A stretch of 64,000 bases of DNA from Sporolituus thermophilus DSM 23256. GTDB lineage: Bacteria; Bacillota; Negativicutes; Sporomusales; Thermosinaceae. Positions 13,962 through 22,986 of the stretch are shown piece by piece. Under the pieces are notes generated by a model. It made no database searches. It had not been told where the DNA came from and saw nothing but the letters and a program-made list of their open reading frames with translations. Numbering within the stretch: position 1 is the stretch's first letter; each line of letters begins with the position of its first letter. The stretch lies in the NCBI RefSeq assembly GCF_900102435.1, contig NZ_FNBU01000007.1:1-64000 (forward strand), in the 5' to 3' direction. The position numbers and the translations under genes were made by a program.

Positions 13962-14107
13962 TAGTTAAACCGCTGACAATTTCCGTAAGCTCTGGATCAT
14001 CCTTCCTCCCCCCTTTCTTCACCCACCAACCTGGACAACCTAGAATAAAGCGCTGACAATAACAGTAATCACATTTACTCTTATTCATTTTATCACATAA
14101 AATATTT

Positions 14108-14138
14108 GGTATTTAAACAAGCTATTAGTAAAAATACC
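14108..14138. promoter_or_regulatory. Inverted repeat before cooS
   Basis: ggtattt (14108-14114) and aaatacc (14132-14138) flank an AT-rich centre just before the ribosome binding site. It is a possible operator; no regulator is recognised. Confidence 0.35.
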
Positions 14139-14152
14139 GAAAGGAGCATACC

Positions 14153-16063
14153 ATGACCGAACAGTACCATTCTACCCAACAGCGTATCAGCATCCATCCG
14201 TCGGTGTTGGAAATGTACGAAAAAATTCATGCCGACGGCATTAGCAACGTCTTTGACCGCTATCCGCCGCAGGAAAAAATCCGCTGTAACTTTTGTCTCC
14301 AAGGCAACAGTTGCCAGCTGTGCTCGCACGGCCCGTGCCGCATTTCAGACAAAGCAGGCGCCATTTTGGGCGTATGCGGCATCGACCGAGACGCAATGGC
14401 CATGCGGGCCATGCTGCTCTTAAACGTTATGGGCAGCGCCACCTATACCCACCATGCCTATCAGGCTTTCCGCACACTCAAGTCCACTGCTGAAGGTAAA
14501 ACGCCCTTTGAGATCAAGGACGTAGACAAGCTCAAGTTCATGTGCAGCAAGTTAGGCATCCCTACTGATACTTCGGTCAGCGAAATGGCCTATAAGCTGG
14601 CTGATGCTCTCATCGCCGAACTGCACCACGATTATGACGAACCCAGTAAGATGATTCAGGCCTTCGCTCCCAAACACCGCAAGAAAGTCTGGCAAGAACT
14701 GGCCATATTCCCCGCCGGCGTGCTCTACGAAATTTCCGATGCCACCGCCAGCTGCCTGACCAACGTCGACGGTGACTACGTTTCTTTGGCGAAGAAAGCG
14801 CTCCGTCTTGGCATCGCGACCATTTACACTTCCCAAATCGGGCTGGAAATGGTACAGGATATCCTGTACGGTACGCCCATGCCGCATGAAGTCGAAGTTG
14901 ACCTGGGCATCATGGATCCTGACTATGTCAATATCGTTTTCAACGGCCACCAGCCGTGGACCGGTTTTGCAACCATGAAACTGGCGAGTGAAGAAAAATG
15001 GAAAAACGCTGCCAAGGCGGCCGGCGCCAAAGGCATCAAAGTCATCGGTTCTATCGAAACCGGCCAGGAACTCCTTCAGCGCGCGGAAATGAGTGAAGTC
15101 TTTGGCGGCCTGACCGGCAACTGGCTGCATATCGAGCCGCTTTTGGCTACCGGTACGGTCGACGTATTTGCCATGGACGAAAACTGCTGTCCACCTAATC
15201 TGGCTCCCTATGCGGAAAAGTATCAGGTTACACTGGTCAGCGTTAATGACATTGTCCGTATTCCTGACCTTAAATTCGCCTTTGACTACAAGCCGCCGGA
15301 AGCGGCCTTCATTGCTCAGAAATTAATCGAACTTGGCATTGATAACTTCAAACACCGTCGGCAAAAAGTGCAGCCCACTGTGCCCAAATATAAGCAGAAA
15401 GCCATTGCCGGCTTTTCTACCGAAGCAGTGCTGAAAGCGCTCGGCGGTAAACTCGATCCGCTGGTGGACGTCATTGCCGCCGGTAAGATCAAGGGTGTCG
15501 TTGCCCTCGTCAACTGCACCTCCCTTAAGAACGGCCCGCAGGACTATGTAACGGTCAACTTGGCAAAAGAGCTGATTAAGCGCGATATCCTGATCGTAGC
15601 CGGCGGCTGCGGCTGTCACGCTCTGGAAGTGGCCGGTTTGGCCAACCCTGACGCCCTTTCCCTGGCAGGCAGCGGCTTGCAGGAAGTGGGCCGCGCTCTC
15701 GGTATCCCGCCTGTTCTGCCCTTCGGCACCTGCACCGATACGGGCCGCATCAGCATGCTCGTAACTGCGCTGGCCGATCATCTCGATGTGGATGTGCCGC
15801 AGCTGCCCATCGCCGTTACGGCGCCGCAGTGGCTGGAGCAAAAGGCGACCATCGACGGCATTTTCGCCATAGCTTATGGCGCTTACACTCACCTGGCGCC
15901 GCCGCCCAGTATCACCGGCGCGCCGCGTCTTGTTAAGCTGCTAACCGAAGATGTGGAAGAACTGACCGGCGGCAAGGTTGCTGTTACCGACGACCCGGTT
16001 GAAGCCGCCAACGGTATTGAAGCCCATATTATGAAGAAGCGCAAAGCGCTTGGCCTGAGCTAA
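14153..16063 (+). CDS. cooS: CooS-family protein, deviant active site
   Basis: A 636-aa protein with the fold and length of anaerobic Ni-CO dehydrogenases. B-cluster Cys are C54, C57, C62 and C75. The D-cluster motif is C45-x2-C48, as in the Desulfovibrio vulgaris enzyme, not C-x7-C. Expected C-cluster ligands are present as H266, C345 (or C346), C455, C486 and C527, and catalytic-type Lys as K564. The Cys that normally precedes Thr-Gly ('CCTG', C295 in C. hydrogenoformans CODH-II) is Glu302 here ('IETG'). CooS-V of C. hydrogenoformans, which also lacks a canonical cysteine, holds an Fe-S-O hybrid cluster, does not oxidise CO, and slowly reduces hydroxylamine. This protein probably belongs to that kind. 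AAAGGAG lies 7 nt before the ATG; it is monocistronic with a terminator. Confidence 0.9.
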   Translation: MTEQYHSTQQRISIHPSVLEMYEKIHADGISNVFDRYPPQEKIRCNFCLQGNSCQLCSHGPCRISDKAGAILGVCGIDRDAMAMRAMLLLNVMGSATYTHHAYQAFRTLKSTAEGKTPFEIKDVDKLKFMCSKLGIPTDTSVSEMAYKLADALIAELHHDYDEPSKMIQAFAPKHRKKVWQELAIFPAGVLYEISDATASCLTNVDGDYVSLAKKALRLGIATIYTSQIGLEMVQDILYGTPMPHEVEVDLGIMDPDYVNIVFNGHQPWTGFATMKLASEEKWKNAAKAAGAKGIKVIGSIETGQELLQRAEMSEVFGGLTGNWLHIEPLLATGTVDVFAMDENCCPPNLAPYAEKYQVTLVSVNDIVRIPDLKFAFDYKPPEAAFIAQKLIELGIDNFKHRRQKVQPTVPKYKQKAIAGFSTEAVLKALGGKLDPLVDVIAAGKIKGVVALVNCTSLKNGPQDYVTVNLAKELIKRDILIVAGGCGCHALEVAGLANPDALSLAGSGLQEVGRALGIPPVLPFGTCTDTGRISMLVTALADHLDVDVPQLPIAVTAPQWLEQKATIDGIFAIAYGAYTHLAPPPSITGAPRLVKLLTEDVEELTGGKVAVTDDPVEAANGIEAHIMKKRKALGLS

Positions 16064-16080
16064 AATCATCAAATAGCAGA

Positions 16081-16116
16081 AAAGCGACTCATCTTCCGCG
16101 ATGAGTCGCTTTTTAT
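16081..16116 (+). terminator. cooS terminator
   Basis: aaagcgactcat/atgagtcgcttt stem followed by TTTTATT. Confidence 0.85.
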
Positions 16117-16129
16117 TCCGGATAAAAAA

Positions 16130-16203
16130 TGGAGCGGGTGATGGGAATCGAACCCACGCAACCAGCTTGGAAGGCTGGGGCTCTACCATTGAGCTACACC
16201 CGC
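16130..16203 (-). tRNA. tRNA-Gly(TCC)
   Basis: 74 nt with encoded CCA. Anticodon loop CTTCCAA, anticodon TCC. It follows tRNA-Pro by 7 nt in one transcript. Confidence 0.95.
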
Positions 16204-16210
16204 ATCTATT

Positions 16211-16287
16211 TGGTCGGAGCGGCAGGATTTGAACCTGCGACCTCTGCGTCCCAAGCGCAGCGCTCTACCAAGCTGAGCCACGCCCCG
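16211..16287 (-). tRNA. tRNA-Pro(TGG)
   Basis: 77 nt with encoded CCA and C1-G72. Anticodon loop CTTGGGA, anticodon TGG. Confidence 0.95.
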
Positions 16288-16302
16288 TCAGTAACAACAG
16301 AT

Positions 16303-16332
16303 ATTATACACCAGCTCGCTCTATCCTGTCAA
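16303..16332 (-). promoter_or_regulatory. Promoter of tRNA-Pro/tRNA-Gly
   Basis: TTGACA (16327-16332), 18 bp, TATAAT (16303-16308). Confidence 0.8.
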
Positions 16333-16406
16333 GAGCGGTACGCCCCTGGCTATCCCGAGACAAGCGCAGCAGCCGGAGCGGCAATGCGCTCCAGCTGCTG
16401 CCAATC

Positions 16407-16970
16407 CTATCCCTGATATTTCCGGTACTGCTTTTGGCCTTCCAAATAGAAGTTGCGGCCTTCGCTGTCAATGACCACAATGGCTGGAAAATCCTCAACC
16501 GTCAGCCGCGCGATCGCCTCGGTCCCGAGGTCTTCATAGGCCACTACTTCATATTTTTTAATGGTCTTGGCGATAAGCGCCGCAGCGCCGCCGGTAGCGG
16601 CGAAATAGACGGCGCCGTATTTCTTCATTGCTTCCACCACTTCGCTCTGGCGATACCCTTTGCCAATCATGCCCCTTAGGCCCTGCTCAAGCATCCGGGG
16701 CGTATAGGCGTCCATGCGGCCGCTGGTGGTTGGTCCGGCCGAACCGATCGGGTAGCCGGGTTTGGCCGGTGTGGGACCAACATAGTAGATGATTTGGTCC
16801 CGCAAATCGACCGGGAGTGATTCCCCGCGGTCGAGGGCTTCTACCATTCGTTTATGGGCGGCGTCGCGGGCGGTATAGATGATCCCGCTGATCAAAACAC
16901 TGTCACCGGCTTTCAGGCTGCGGGCCTTTTCTTCGGTCAACGGCGTGGTGATACGAATTGGCTCTGTCAT
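16407..16970 (-). CDS. Class I fumarase-type beta subunit (probable mesaconase)
   Basis: A 187-aa beta subunit of two-component Fe-S hydro-lyases (fumarase / L-tartrate dehydratase family), with 'GPTTSGRMD' and 'FAATGGAAALIA' typical of the swivelling domain. It follows the alpha subunit by 12 nt at the end of the glutamate-fermentation operon. Because citramalate lyase and methylaspartase are in the same operon, the missing step mesaconate + water -> (S)-citramalate is best explained by this pair. Class I fumarases are known to accept mesaconate. It may also act on fumarate and so feed the malic enzyme. Activity is inferred from context. Confidence 0.85.
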   Translation of the reverse strand: MTEPIRITTPLTEEKARSLKAGDSVLISGIIYTARDAAHKRMVEALDRGESLPVDLRDQIIYYVGPTPAKPGYPIGSAGPTTSGRMDAYTPRMLEQGLRGMIGKGYRQSEVVEAMKKYGAVYFAATGGAAALIAKTIKKYEVVAYEDLGTEAIARLTVEDFPAIVVIDSEGRNFYLEGQKQYRKYQG

Positions 16971-16982
16971 TAGCCTTCCCCC

Positions 16983-17828
16983 CTATAGTTCAATTTCGGC
17001 GTGCCGGGTAGCGTGACAATTAATGTTAATGGCCACCGGCAGGCCGGCGATATGGGTGGGGAAATATTCAATATTGACGGCCAGCGCGGTCACCCGCCCG
17101 CCAAGCCCCTGGGGCCCTACGCCTGTTTCGTTAATAAGTTCAAGGAGTTCTTCCTCAAATTTAGCGTAAACCGGATTGGCATTACGCCGATTTATGGGCC
17201 TGAGCAGCGCTTTTTTCGCCAGCAGCGCCGCTTTTTCCATGGTACCGCCGATGCCCACCCCGACGACAATGGGCGGGCACGGATTAGAACCGGCGTTAAA
17301 AACGGTGTCGACAACAAACTTTTTCACGCCGGCCACGCCTTCGGCAGGCTTGAACATTTTGAGCGCGCTCATGTTTTCGCTGCCAAATCCCTTCGGCGCG
17401 AGCATAATTTTCAGCTTGTCGCCCGGTACCAGTTCAACATGCAGTATGGCCGGCGTGTTATCCTGCGTATTCTTGCGGTCAAACAGCGGATCGTCCACTA
17501 CTGATTTGCGCAGATACCCTTCAGTATACCCTTTGGCTACACCGGCATTGACCGCATCGGCCAGACTGCCGCCGGTGATGTGGACATCCTGGCCCAGTTC
17601 GACGAACACGACCGCCATGCCCGTATCCTGGCAAATCGGCATGGCCTCTTCCCGGGCGATACAGGCGTTGGTCACCAGCTGACCGAGAATTTCTTTGCCC
17701 AACGGCGATTCTTCTTTTTCGCGCCCTGCTACCAAAGCGTCATAAATATCCGGCGACAAGTTATAGTTGGCTTCCACGGCGAGTTTGGCTACCGCCGCGG
17801 TGATCTGGGCAGCCTCAATGGTGCGCAA
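16983..17828 (-). CDS. Class I fumarase-type alpha subunit (probable mesaconase)
   Basis: The 281-aa catalytic subunit carrying the [4Fe-4S] cluster; candidate ligands are the Cys in 'PICQDTGM', 'GSNPCPPI' and 'NINCHATRH'. The start is TTG, 6 nt after GGAGGAG. It pairs with the beta subunit just downstream. Context (citramalate lyase, methylaspartase, malic enzyme) suggests hydration of mesaconate to (S)-citramalate, with fumarate to malate as a side or alternative role. Splitting into alpha and beta chains matches the usual anaerobe arrangement. Confidence 0.87.
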   Translation of the reverse strand: MRTIEAAQITAAVAKLAVEANYNLSPDIYDALVAGREKEESPLGKEILGQLVTNACIAREEAMPICQDTGMAVVFVELGQDVHITGGSLADAVNAGVAKGYTEGYLRKSVVDDPLFDRKNTQDNTPAILHVELVPGDKLKIMLAPKGFGSENMSALKMFKPAEGVAGVKKFVVDTVFNAGSNPCPPIVVGVGIGGTMEKAALLAKKALLRPINRRNANPVYAKFEEELLELINETGVGPQGLGGRVTALAVNIEYFPTHIAGLPVAININCHATRHAEIEL

Positions 17829-17844
17829 TGATACTCCTCCTTAG

Positions 17845-19074
17845 TTATTTCCCCAATTTAACCCGGGCGGCCGTCTTGGCCCGCACTTCTTCGGGGTCGA
17901 CTTTAACGCGGGCCACCCCAGTCTCCATTGCGACGCGGGCAACAGCGGCGGCAACGGCCGGAGCGACCCGCGGATCGAAAGCGTCAGGAACAACATAATC
18001 TTCCCGCAGTTCATCTTCGCTAATCAGGTCGGCAATAGCGTAGGCGGCGGCGATCTTCATCTCTTCGTTGATCTGACGGGCGCGCACGTCGAGAGCGCCG
18101 CGGAAAATACCGGGAAAGACGGTCACGTTGTTAACCTGGTTGGGAGCGTCCGACCGGCCGGTCCCGGCCACTTTCGCGCCGGCCGCCTTGGCCTCGTCGT
18201 ACATAATTTCCGGCACCGGGTTAGCCATGGCAAAAACGATCGGGTCTTTCGCCATGCTCTGAATGATCTCTGGAGTAAAGGCGCCGGGAGCGGACACGCC
18301 GATCAGCGCATCGGCACCTTTGGCCACTTCGGCCAAATTGCCGCGCAGGCCCTGCTTATTCGTCGTACGGGCAAGCTGCTGCTGGATGCGGTTCAGACCC
18401 GGCATCCCGTCATACAGCGCGCCATTCACATCCACCATAATCACGTTTTCGGCGCCGGCGTTGACAAGCAGGCGGCCGATGGCGCTGCCGGCGGCGCCTA
18501 CACCGTTAACGACGATTTTGGCTGTTTTCAGGTCTTTTTTCACAAAACGCAACGCGCCGATAAGCGCGGACAAGGCGGCAATGGCCGTGCCATGCTGGTC
18601 GTCATGAAAAACGGGGATGTCTAGCTGTTCTTTCAGTTTATCTTCGATGTCGTAACACTTCGGCGACGAAAGATCCTCCAGGTTGATCCCGGCGAAACTG
18701 GGCTGCAGCAGTTTTACCGTCTCAATGATTTTGTCCGGGTCTTTGGTGTCCAGACAAATTGGTACGGCGTCCACGTCGCCGAAGACCTTGAACAGAACGC
18801 ATTTTCCTTCCATGACCGGCATGGCCGCTTCCGGACCGATGTCACCCAAGCCCAGGACGCGGGTGCCGTCGGTAACCACGGCCACCATATTGCCCCGGCA
18901 GGTCAGTTCGAAGGACAAGTCCTTGTTTCCCTTAATCTCTTTACACGGCTCGGCGACGCCAGGGGTATAGGCGATGCTCAAATCGCGCTTGTCGCGGAGC
19001 GGCACCTTGCTGGCCACGCCCAGCTTGCCCTGGTATTCCCGGTGGAGTTTCATCGCTTCTTCGCGGACATTCAT
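17845..19074 (-). CDS. NAD-type malic enzyme
   Basis: A 409-aa malate dehydrogenase (oxaloacetate-decarboxylating), malate -> pyruvate + CO2. 'YTPGVAEPC', 'GDIGPEAAMPVMEGK', 'HDDQHGTA' (metal region) and the nucleotide-binding 'VVNGVGAAGSAIG' are all present, as in short bacterial malic enzymes. The frame opens at 19092, but that ATG lies in the Shine-Dalgarno GAGGGGG; the ATG at 19074 is the likely start. Placed between citramalate-lyase ligase and the fumarase-type pair, it could convert malate formed by that pair to pyruvate. Confidence 0.93.
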   Translation of the reverse strand: MNVREEAMKLHREYQGKLGVASKVPLRDKRDLSIAYTPGVAEPCKEIKGNKDLSFELTCRGNMVAVVTDGTRVLGLGDIGPEAAMPVMEGKCVLFKVFGDVDAVPICLDTKDPDKIIETVKLLQPSFAGINLEDLSSPKCYDIEDKLKEQLDIPVFHDDQHGTAIAALSALIGALRFVKKDLKTAKIVVNGVGAAGSAIGRLLVNAGAENVIMVDVNGALYDGMPGLNRIQQQLARTTNKQGLRGNLAEVAKGADALIGVSAPGAFTPEIIQSMAKDPIVFAMANPVPEIMYDEAKAAGAKVAGTGRSDAPNQVNNVTVFPGIFRGALDVRARQINEEMKIAAAYAIADLISEDELREDYVVPDAFDPRVAPAVAAAVARVAMETGVARVKVDPEEVRAKTAARVKLGK

Positions 19075-19166
19075 AATTTCAATCCCCCTCATTAATACAG
19101 CATAGTAAAAAAATTGGATACCACTACCATTGTAAGACAGCTTACCCTGTTAAGACAACACCTAAA

Positions 19167-20216
19167 TTAATGACGGGAATGGCTGCTTCTGATCCGCGCA
19201 ATTACCGGCGCCGCTTCCGGTGACAGCAAATATCGGTAAGTAGTCTCCGGCACCAGCTTCCTGATCTCGTCCCAGTTATCCCGGCGTATAAGTTCGCGCA
19301 CCCGCGAGGCAGAGACGATCTCGCCGTCAGCGGTAATGCGTGACATAATCTTTAGGTCGATGCCATACAGCGGCAAAATTTCCGCCATTGCCTCGTTATA
19401 GGCGCGGGTAACCGGACAGTAAGGCTCATCGCCCACATAGCGGACTGTTACCCCCAGGGCCGGAGCGATGTACCGGGCAAAAACGGTGGCATCCAGCCGC
19501 GTCTGGGCGGCTACCGTCTCTTCGCCGCGGGTAAAGTAGCCGGGGAAGGTCGCCGCCGAGACAATATATTTGCCCCCTGGCAGCACAAGGATATTATGGT
19601 AGTCGGCCAAGCCCTCCCGCACCAAACGCAACCGTACATCGAAAGGGAAAAGGGAGCGATCCTCGCTCACGACCAGTACAACGACGGCAGCATTTTCCCG
19701 GGCCGCTTTGGTAATGACCGCCTTATGGCCTAAAGTAAAGGGGTTACAGTTAACCACCAAGGCCGCCCGCGGCCCTGCCGGCAAGGCAGCCGCTGCCTGG
19801 GCCAGTTCCCGGCAGTAACCGTCAATGGAGCCGATGCCGGCTTCGAGCAGGGCGGCATACGGCTCGGCCCGGGCAATTTCCTTAAAGCCTAAGGAAGCGA
19901 ATAAATGAGCTTTGTTGGGGCGGGTGAAGACAAAATAGTGGAACCGGCCGCGCCGCGCGGCTTCCTGCATCAAGTGGCTGACGACGGTGGCCGCCAGACC
20001 CTCGCCCTGCAGCGCCTCATCAACGGCAAAGTTGCGCAGCACTTCCCCGGCCAGCGAGCCGGTTGCCACCAACCGGTCTTGACGGTAGAGCCCGACTGTA
20101 TATTCCACGGTCTCATCAAAGGTTAAGTCAAATCGCGCCAGAAAATCGCGCACTTCGGCCACTTCGCGCAAGTTTGCCAAGTTGACGACCCGTAGCTCCG
20201 CATCAGCCCACAGCAT
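19167..20216 (-). CDS. citC: Citrate/citramalate lyase ligase
   Basis: A 349-aa enzyme that acetylates the prosthetic group of the lyase acyl carrier using ATP and acetate. It has an N-terminal GNAT-like domain (residues ~1-130) and then a nucleotidyltransferase domain with 'NCNPFTLGHKAVI' and 'SASRVREL'. The preceding citF stop overlaps a GTG at 20222. The ATG at 20216 with GGAGGGG 5-7 nt upstream is the better start. In this operon it would serve citramalate lyase. The genes for making and attaching the prosthetic group (citG/citX) are not in the window. Confidence 0.92.
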   Translation of the reverse strand: MLWADAELRVVNLANLREVAEVRDFLARFDLTFDETVEYTVGLYRQDRLVATGSLAGEVLRNFAVDEALQGEGLAATVVSHLMQEAARRGRFHYFVFTRPNKAHLFASLGFKEIARAEPYAALLEAGIGSIDGYCRELAQAAAALPAGPRAALVVNCNPFTLGHKAVITKAARENAAVVVLVVSEDRSLFPFDVRLRLVREGLADYHNILVLPGGKYIVSAATFPGYFTRGEETVAAQTRLDATVFARYIAPALGVTVRYVGDEPYCPVTRAYNEAMAEILPLYGIDLKIMSRITADGEIVSASRVRELIRRDNWDEIRKLVPETTYRYLLSPEAAPVIARIRSSHSRH

Positions 20217-20218
20217 GC

Positions 20219-21760
20219 TCACCCCTCCACTTGCCGCACCACATCAATGATGGTGCCATCACGGTACTCAACGACGGCGACAATCCGCTCACCGGTCTTG
20301 ATTTTCGTCGGAATACCCGCAATTTTTTCGGCCAGCGCCTTCAGTTCGTCAATCTCTTTCACCGGCAGGCCGGCGGCTAAGAGTTTATCGCGCAAATCAG
20401 TCCGCCGCGGATTAACGGCCACGCCCCGTTCGGTTACCAGGACGTCAACCGTCTCGCCCGGCGTCGTAGCGGTGAGCACTTTGTCGACAATGATCGGCAA
20501 GCGCCCCCGCAGCAGGTTGGCGACGACAATGGTTACTTTCGCCCCGGCGGCGGCGTCGCTGTGGCCGCCGGAACCGCCCATGATCATACCGTCCGATCCG
20601 GTGACAACATTGACGTTGAAGTCGGTGTCGATCTCGGTCGCTCCCAGGATTACGGCATCCAATTTATTTACCGCGCAGCCGGCGTTAAAAGGATTAGCAT
20701 AAAAGTTAGCGCCCACCTCCAGATGGTTGGGGTTGGTGGCGATGGAACGCACGGCCTCCAGGTCGAACCCCTGCACGTCAATTATCTTTTTAAACAGCCC
20801 CTTCTCCAGCATATCGACCAGATAAGCGGTAATACCGCCGAGCACGAAACTGCCGGTAACGCCGGCCTGAAGCATCTTTTGCCGCACGAAGTGGGCAGTT
20901 GCCAGTGTCGCCCCGCCGGCGCCCGTCTGGAAAGCGAATCCGTCTTTGATAAGTCCGGCCGCTTCGATGACGCGGGCTGCCGTTTCGGCCATTTTTAGGC
21001 CTACCGGGTCTTTCGTAATGCGGGTCGTCCCGGAAACAATCCCTTTCGGGTCGCCAACACTGTCCACTTTTACTACATAATCTACCCGTGTCTGCGGTAT
21101 CGACACCGGCGCAAGCGGATATTCCACCAGATGATCTGTTACCGCCACAACGCAATCGGCATATTCGGCATCAGGAAAAGCGTAGCCAAGCGAGCCGCAG
21201 GCAGCCGGTCCCAGGACGCCGCTAATATTGCCGTAGTCGTCGGCAGCCGGCGCGGCGATGAAGGCCACGTCAATTTTCAGCTCACCGCACTCAATGGCCC
21301 GGGCCCGCCCGCCGTGGGTACGGAGAATAACGGGCTGCGCCAGTACGCCGCGGGAAATGGCCTGGGCAACGGGCCCTGACATATAGTTAGTATCGAGGGC
21401 GGTTACGACGCCGCTCTTAAAGTGTTCGATCATGGGAGCGTGGACGGGAAAAACGGAGCTTAAGGCTACTTTTAAATTTTTTAACCCCAATTTCGCCGCC
21501 GTCGCCAGCACCATGTTGACGACACCGTCACCGTTACGAAAATGGTGGTGGAAAGATAAGGTCATGCCGTCACGAACGCCGGCGCGGCGGAAGGCCTCTT
21601 CCAGACTGGGCAGCACCTTCGACTCGCCGGGCCGCACGGTCTTTACCCGCGGCGCCCTGCGGCACATATCCGGCACGGCCTTAAAGGCGCCGGCGAAGGG
21701 TTTGACCGGACCATAACCATCGATAGTTTCGGGAATTTCCCGTCCGATTGCATTGATCAT
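20219..21760 (-). CDS. citF: Citramalate/citrate lyase alpha subunit (CoA-transferase)
   Basis: A 513-aa alpha chain that exchanges acetyl for citramalyl (or citryl) on the acyl carrier. CitF-type Gly-rich stretches 'MGGSGGHSDAAAGAK' and 'FQTGAGGA' and full family length are present. Its ATG overlaps the citE stop by ATGA. Homology alone cannot separate citrate from citramalate lyase; the methylaspartase and glutamate mutase in the same operon argue for citramalate, giving pyruvate and acetate. Confidence 0.92.
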   Translation of the reverse strand: MINAIGREIPETIDGYGPVKPFAGAFKAVPDMCRRAPRVKTVRPGESKVLPSLEEAFRRAGVRDGMTLSFHHHFRNGDGVVNMVLATAAKLGLKNLKVALSSVFPVHAPMIEHFKSGVVTALDTNYMSGPVAQAISRGVLAQPVILRTHGGRARAIECGELKIDVAFIAAPAADDYGNISGVLGPAACGSLGYAFPDAEYADCVVAVTDHLVEYPLAPVSIPQTRVDYVVKVDSVGDPKGIVSGTTRITKDPVGLKMAETAARVIEAAGLIKDGFAFQTGAGGATLATAHFVRQKMLQAGVTGSFVLGGITAYLVDMLEKGLFKKIIDVQGFDLEAVRSIATNPNHLEVGANFYANPFNAGCAVNKLDAVILGATEIDTDFNVNVVTGSDGMIMGGSGGHSDAAAGAKVTIVVANLLRGRLPIIVDKVLTATTPGETVDVLVTERGVAVNPRRTDLRDKLLAAGLPVKEIDELKALAEKIAGIPTKIKTGERIVAVVEYRDGTIIDVVRQVEG

Positions 21761-22635
21761 TGTCCTTCCTCCTCCCTCAGCCCAAGCAACTTGGCCAGCT
21801 GCAGAATGCGTTCGGCCCGGTTGACGATAGGGGCATCTACCATCTTGCCGTCCAGCGACGCCACCCCCGAGCCTTCAGCCTCAGCCTGGCGGATAGCCTC
21901 AACGACGCGCCGGGCCCAGTCTATTTCTTTAGTACTGGGATTGAAGACACGGTGAATAATGTCGATCTGGCGGGGGTTGATCGTCAGTTTGCCACGAAAA
22001 CCAAGGTGTTTGGCAAAGGCGGTGTCGCGCTCCAGGCCGGCTTCATCATTCGCGTCGGTATAGGGAGTGTCGATGGCCTGGATGCCGGCGGCCGCCGCGG
22101 CATTGACGAGCAGGGTGCGGGCGGTTAGAATTTCACTGCCTTCCGGCGTGCGCTGCGCACCGATGGCGGCCGTATAGTCCTCGGCCCCCAGTGCCAGAGC
22201 GACGACGCGCTTATCGGCCGTGGCGATTGCATACGCTTCGGCCAGCCCGCGCGGCGTTTCAATCAACGCGATTAAGTTGACCGGTTTCTGCCCCGGCCGT
22301 TCGGCTAGCGCCACCGCTTTAGCCGCAGCCTCAATGTCGGCCGCGCACTGCACCTTGGGCACCAACAAAGCATCGGGGCCGCAGGGCACAATCGCCCGGA
22401 TGTCGGCCAAACCGAAGGTGTCAAGGGTGTTAATCCGGACCACCCGTTCACTGCCCGCGTAGTCCACATATTTGAGCGCATGCGCCACCAGCAGCCGGGC
22501 CGCATCTTTCTCTTGGGGCGCGACCGCGTCCTCCAGGTCAAGAATGACCGCATCGGCGCCAAAAACGCCGCCGTTTTGCAGCATACCGGGATTATTCCCG
22601 GGAATAAACAGCATCGTTCGCCGCAGCTGCATCAT
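21757..22635 (-). CDS. citE: Citramalate/citrate lyase beta subunit
   Basis: A 292-aa HpcH/HpaI-type beta chain (TIM barrel) that cleaves citramalyl- or citryl-ACP. Visible: 'RTMLFIPGNNPGML', 'ILDLEDAVAPQEKDAAR' (metal/substrate region) and 'LIETPRGLAEA'. The ATG overlaps the citD stop. Third-to-last of the lyase genes D-E-F-C in the usual order. Product pyruvate is expected if the substrate is citramalyl-ACP. Confidence 0.93.
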   Translation of the reverse strand: MMQLRRTMLFIPGNNPGMLQNGGVFGADAVILDLEDAVAPQEKDAARLLVAHALKYVDYAGSERVVRINTLDTFGLADIRAIVPCGPDALLVPKVQCAADIEAAAKAVALAERPGQKPVNLIALIETPRGLAEAYAIATADKRVVALALGAEDYTAAIGAQRTPEGSEILTARTLLVNAAAAAGIQAIDTPYTDANDEAGLERDTAFAKHLGFRGKLTINPRQIDIIHRVFNPSTKEIDWARRVVEAIRQAEAEGSGVASLDGKMVDAPIVNRAERILQLAKLLGLREEEGQ

Positions 22636-22925
22636 ACCATCTCCTCCCGTAGCCCTACGCCCGCGCGGACCAGCGCCGCCAACGTGCGCGCCCGGATGGT
22701 ATAGTCCAAGGCCCCGCGGTCAATGGCTTTAATGTAAGCATCGGTCACGCCCGCTTCCCGCACTACACTGGCAATTGTATGGCGGATGGCGTCACCATAT
22801 TGGGCTAAGACAATGCTTTCCAGTTCAATGGTAATACCGCTGCCCGGCGCAGCGGGAGCGACGGCGACTATAATGTCGCTTGACTCCAGCGTGCCGGCCT
22901 GGCCGGTCTTTACAACCTGTACCAT
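22632..22925 (-). CDS. citD: Citramalate/citrate lyase acyl carrier
   Basis: The 97-aa gamma subunit that carries the phosphoribosyl-dephospho-CoA group on a Ser. The 'AGTLESSD' attachment motif (Ser15/16 here) is intact. GGAGGG lies 8 nt before the ATG. It starts the D-E-F-C block, whose genes all overlap by 4 nt up to citC. Confidence 0.93.
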   Translation of the reverse strand: MVQVVKTGQAGTLESSDIIVAVAPAAPGSGITIELESIVLAQYGDAIRHTIASVVREAGVTDAYIKAIDRGALDYTIRARTLAALVRAGVGLREEMV

Positions 22926-22986
22926 ATATTATTCCCTCCTTAATATAAGGATGCTGCCTTCTTTGAAAGAAGGCAGCCGTTACTCT

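Noticed and set aside
13870-14088. 72-aa Cys-rich ORF on the minus strand
   Set aside because: Its 3' half runs through the tRNA-Arg promoter and into the tRNA gene, and it has no ribosome binding site.
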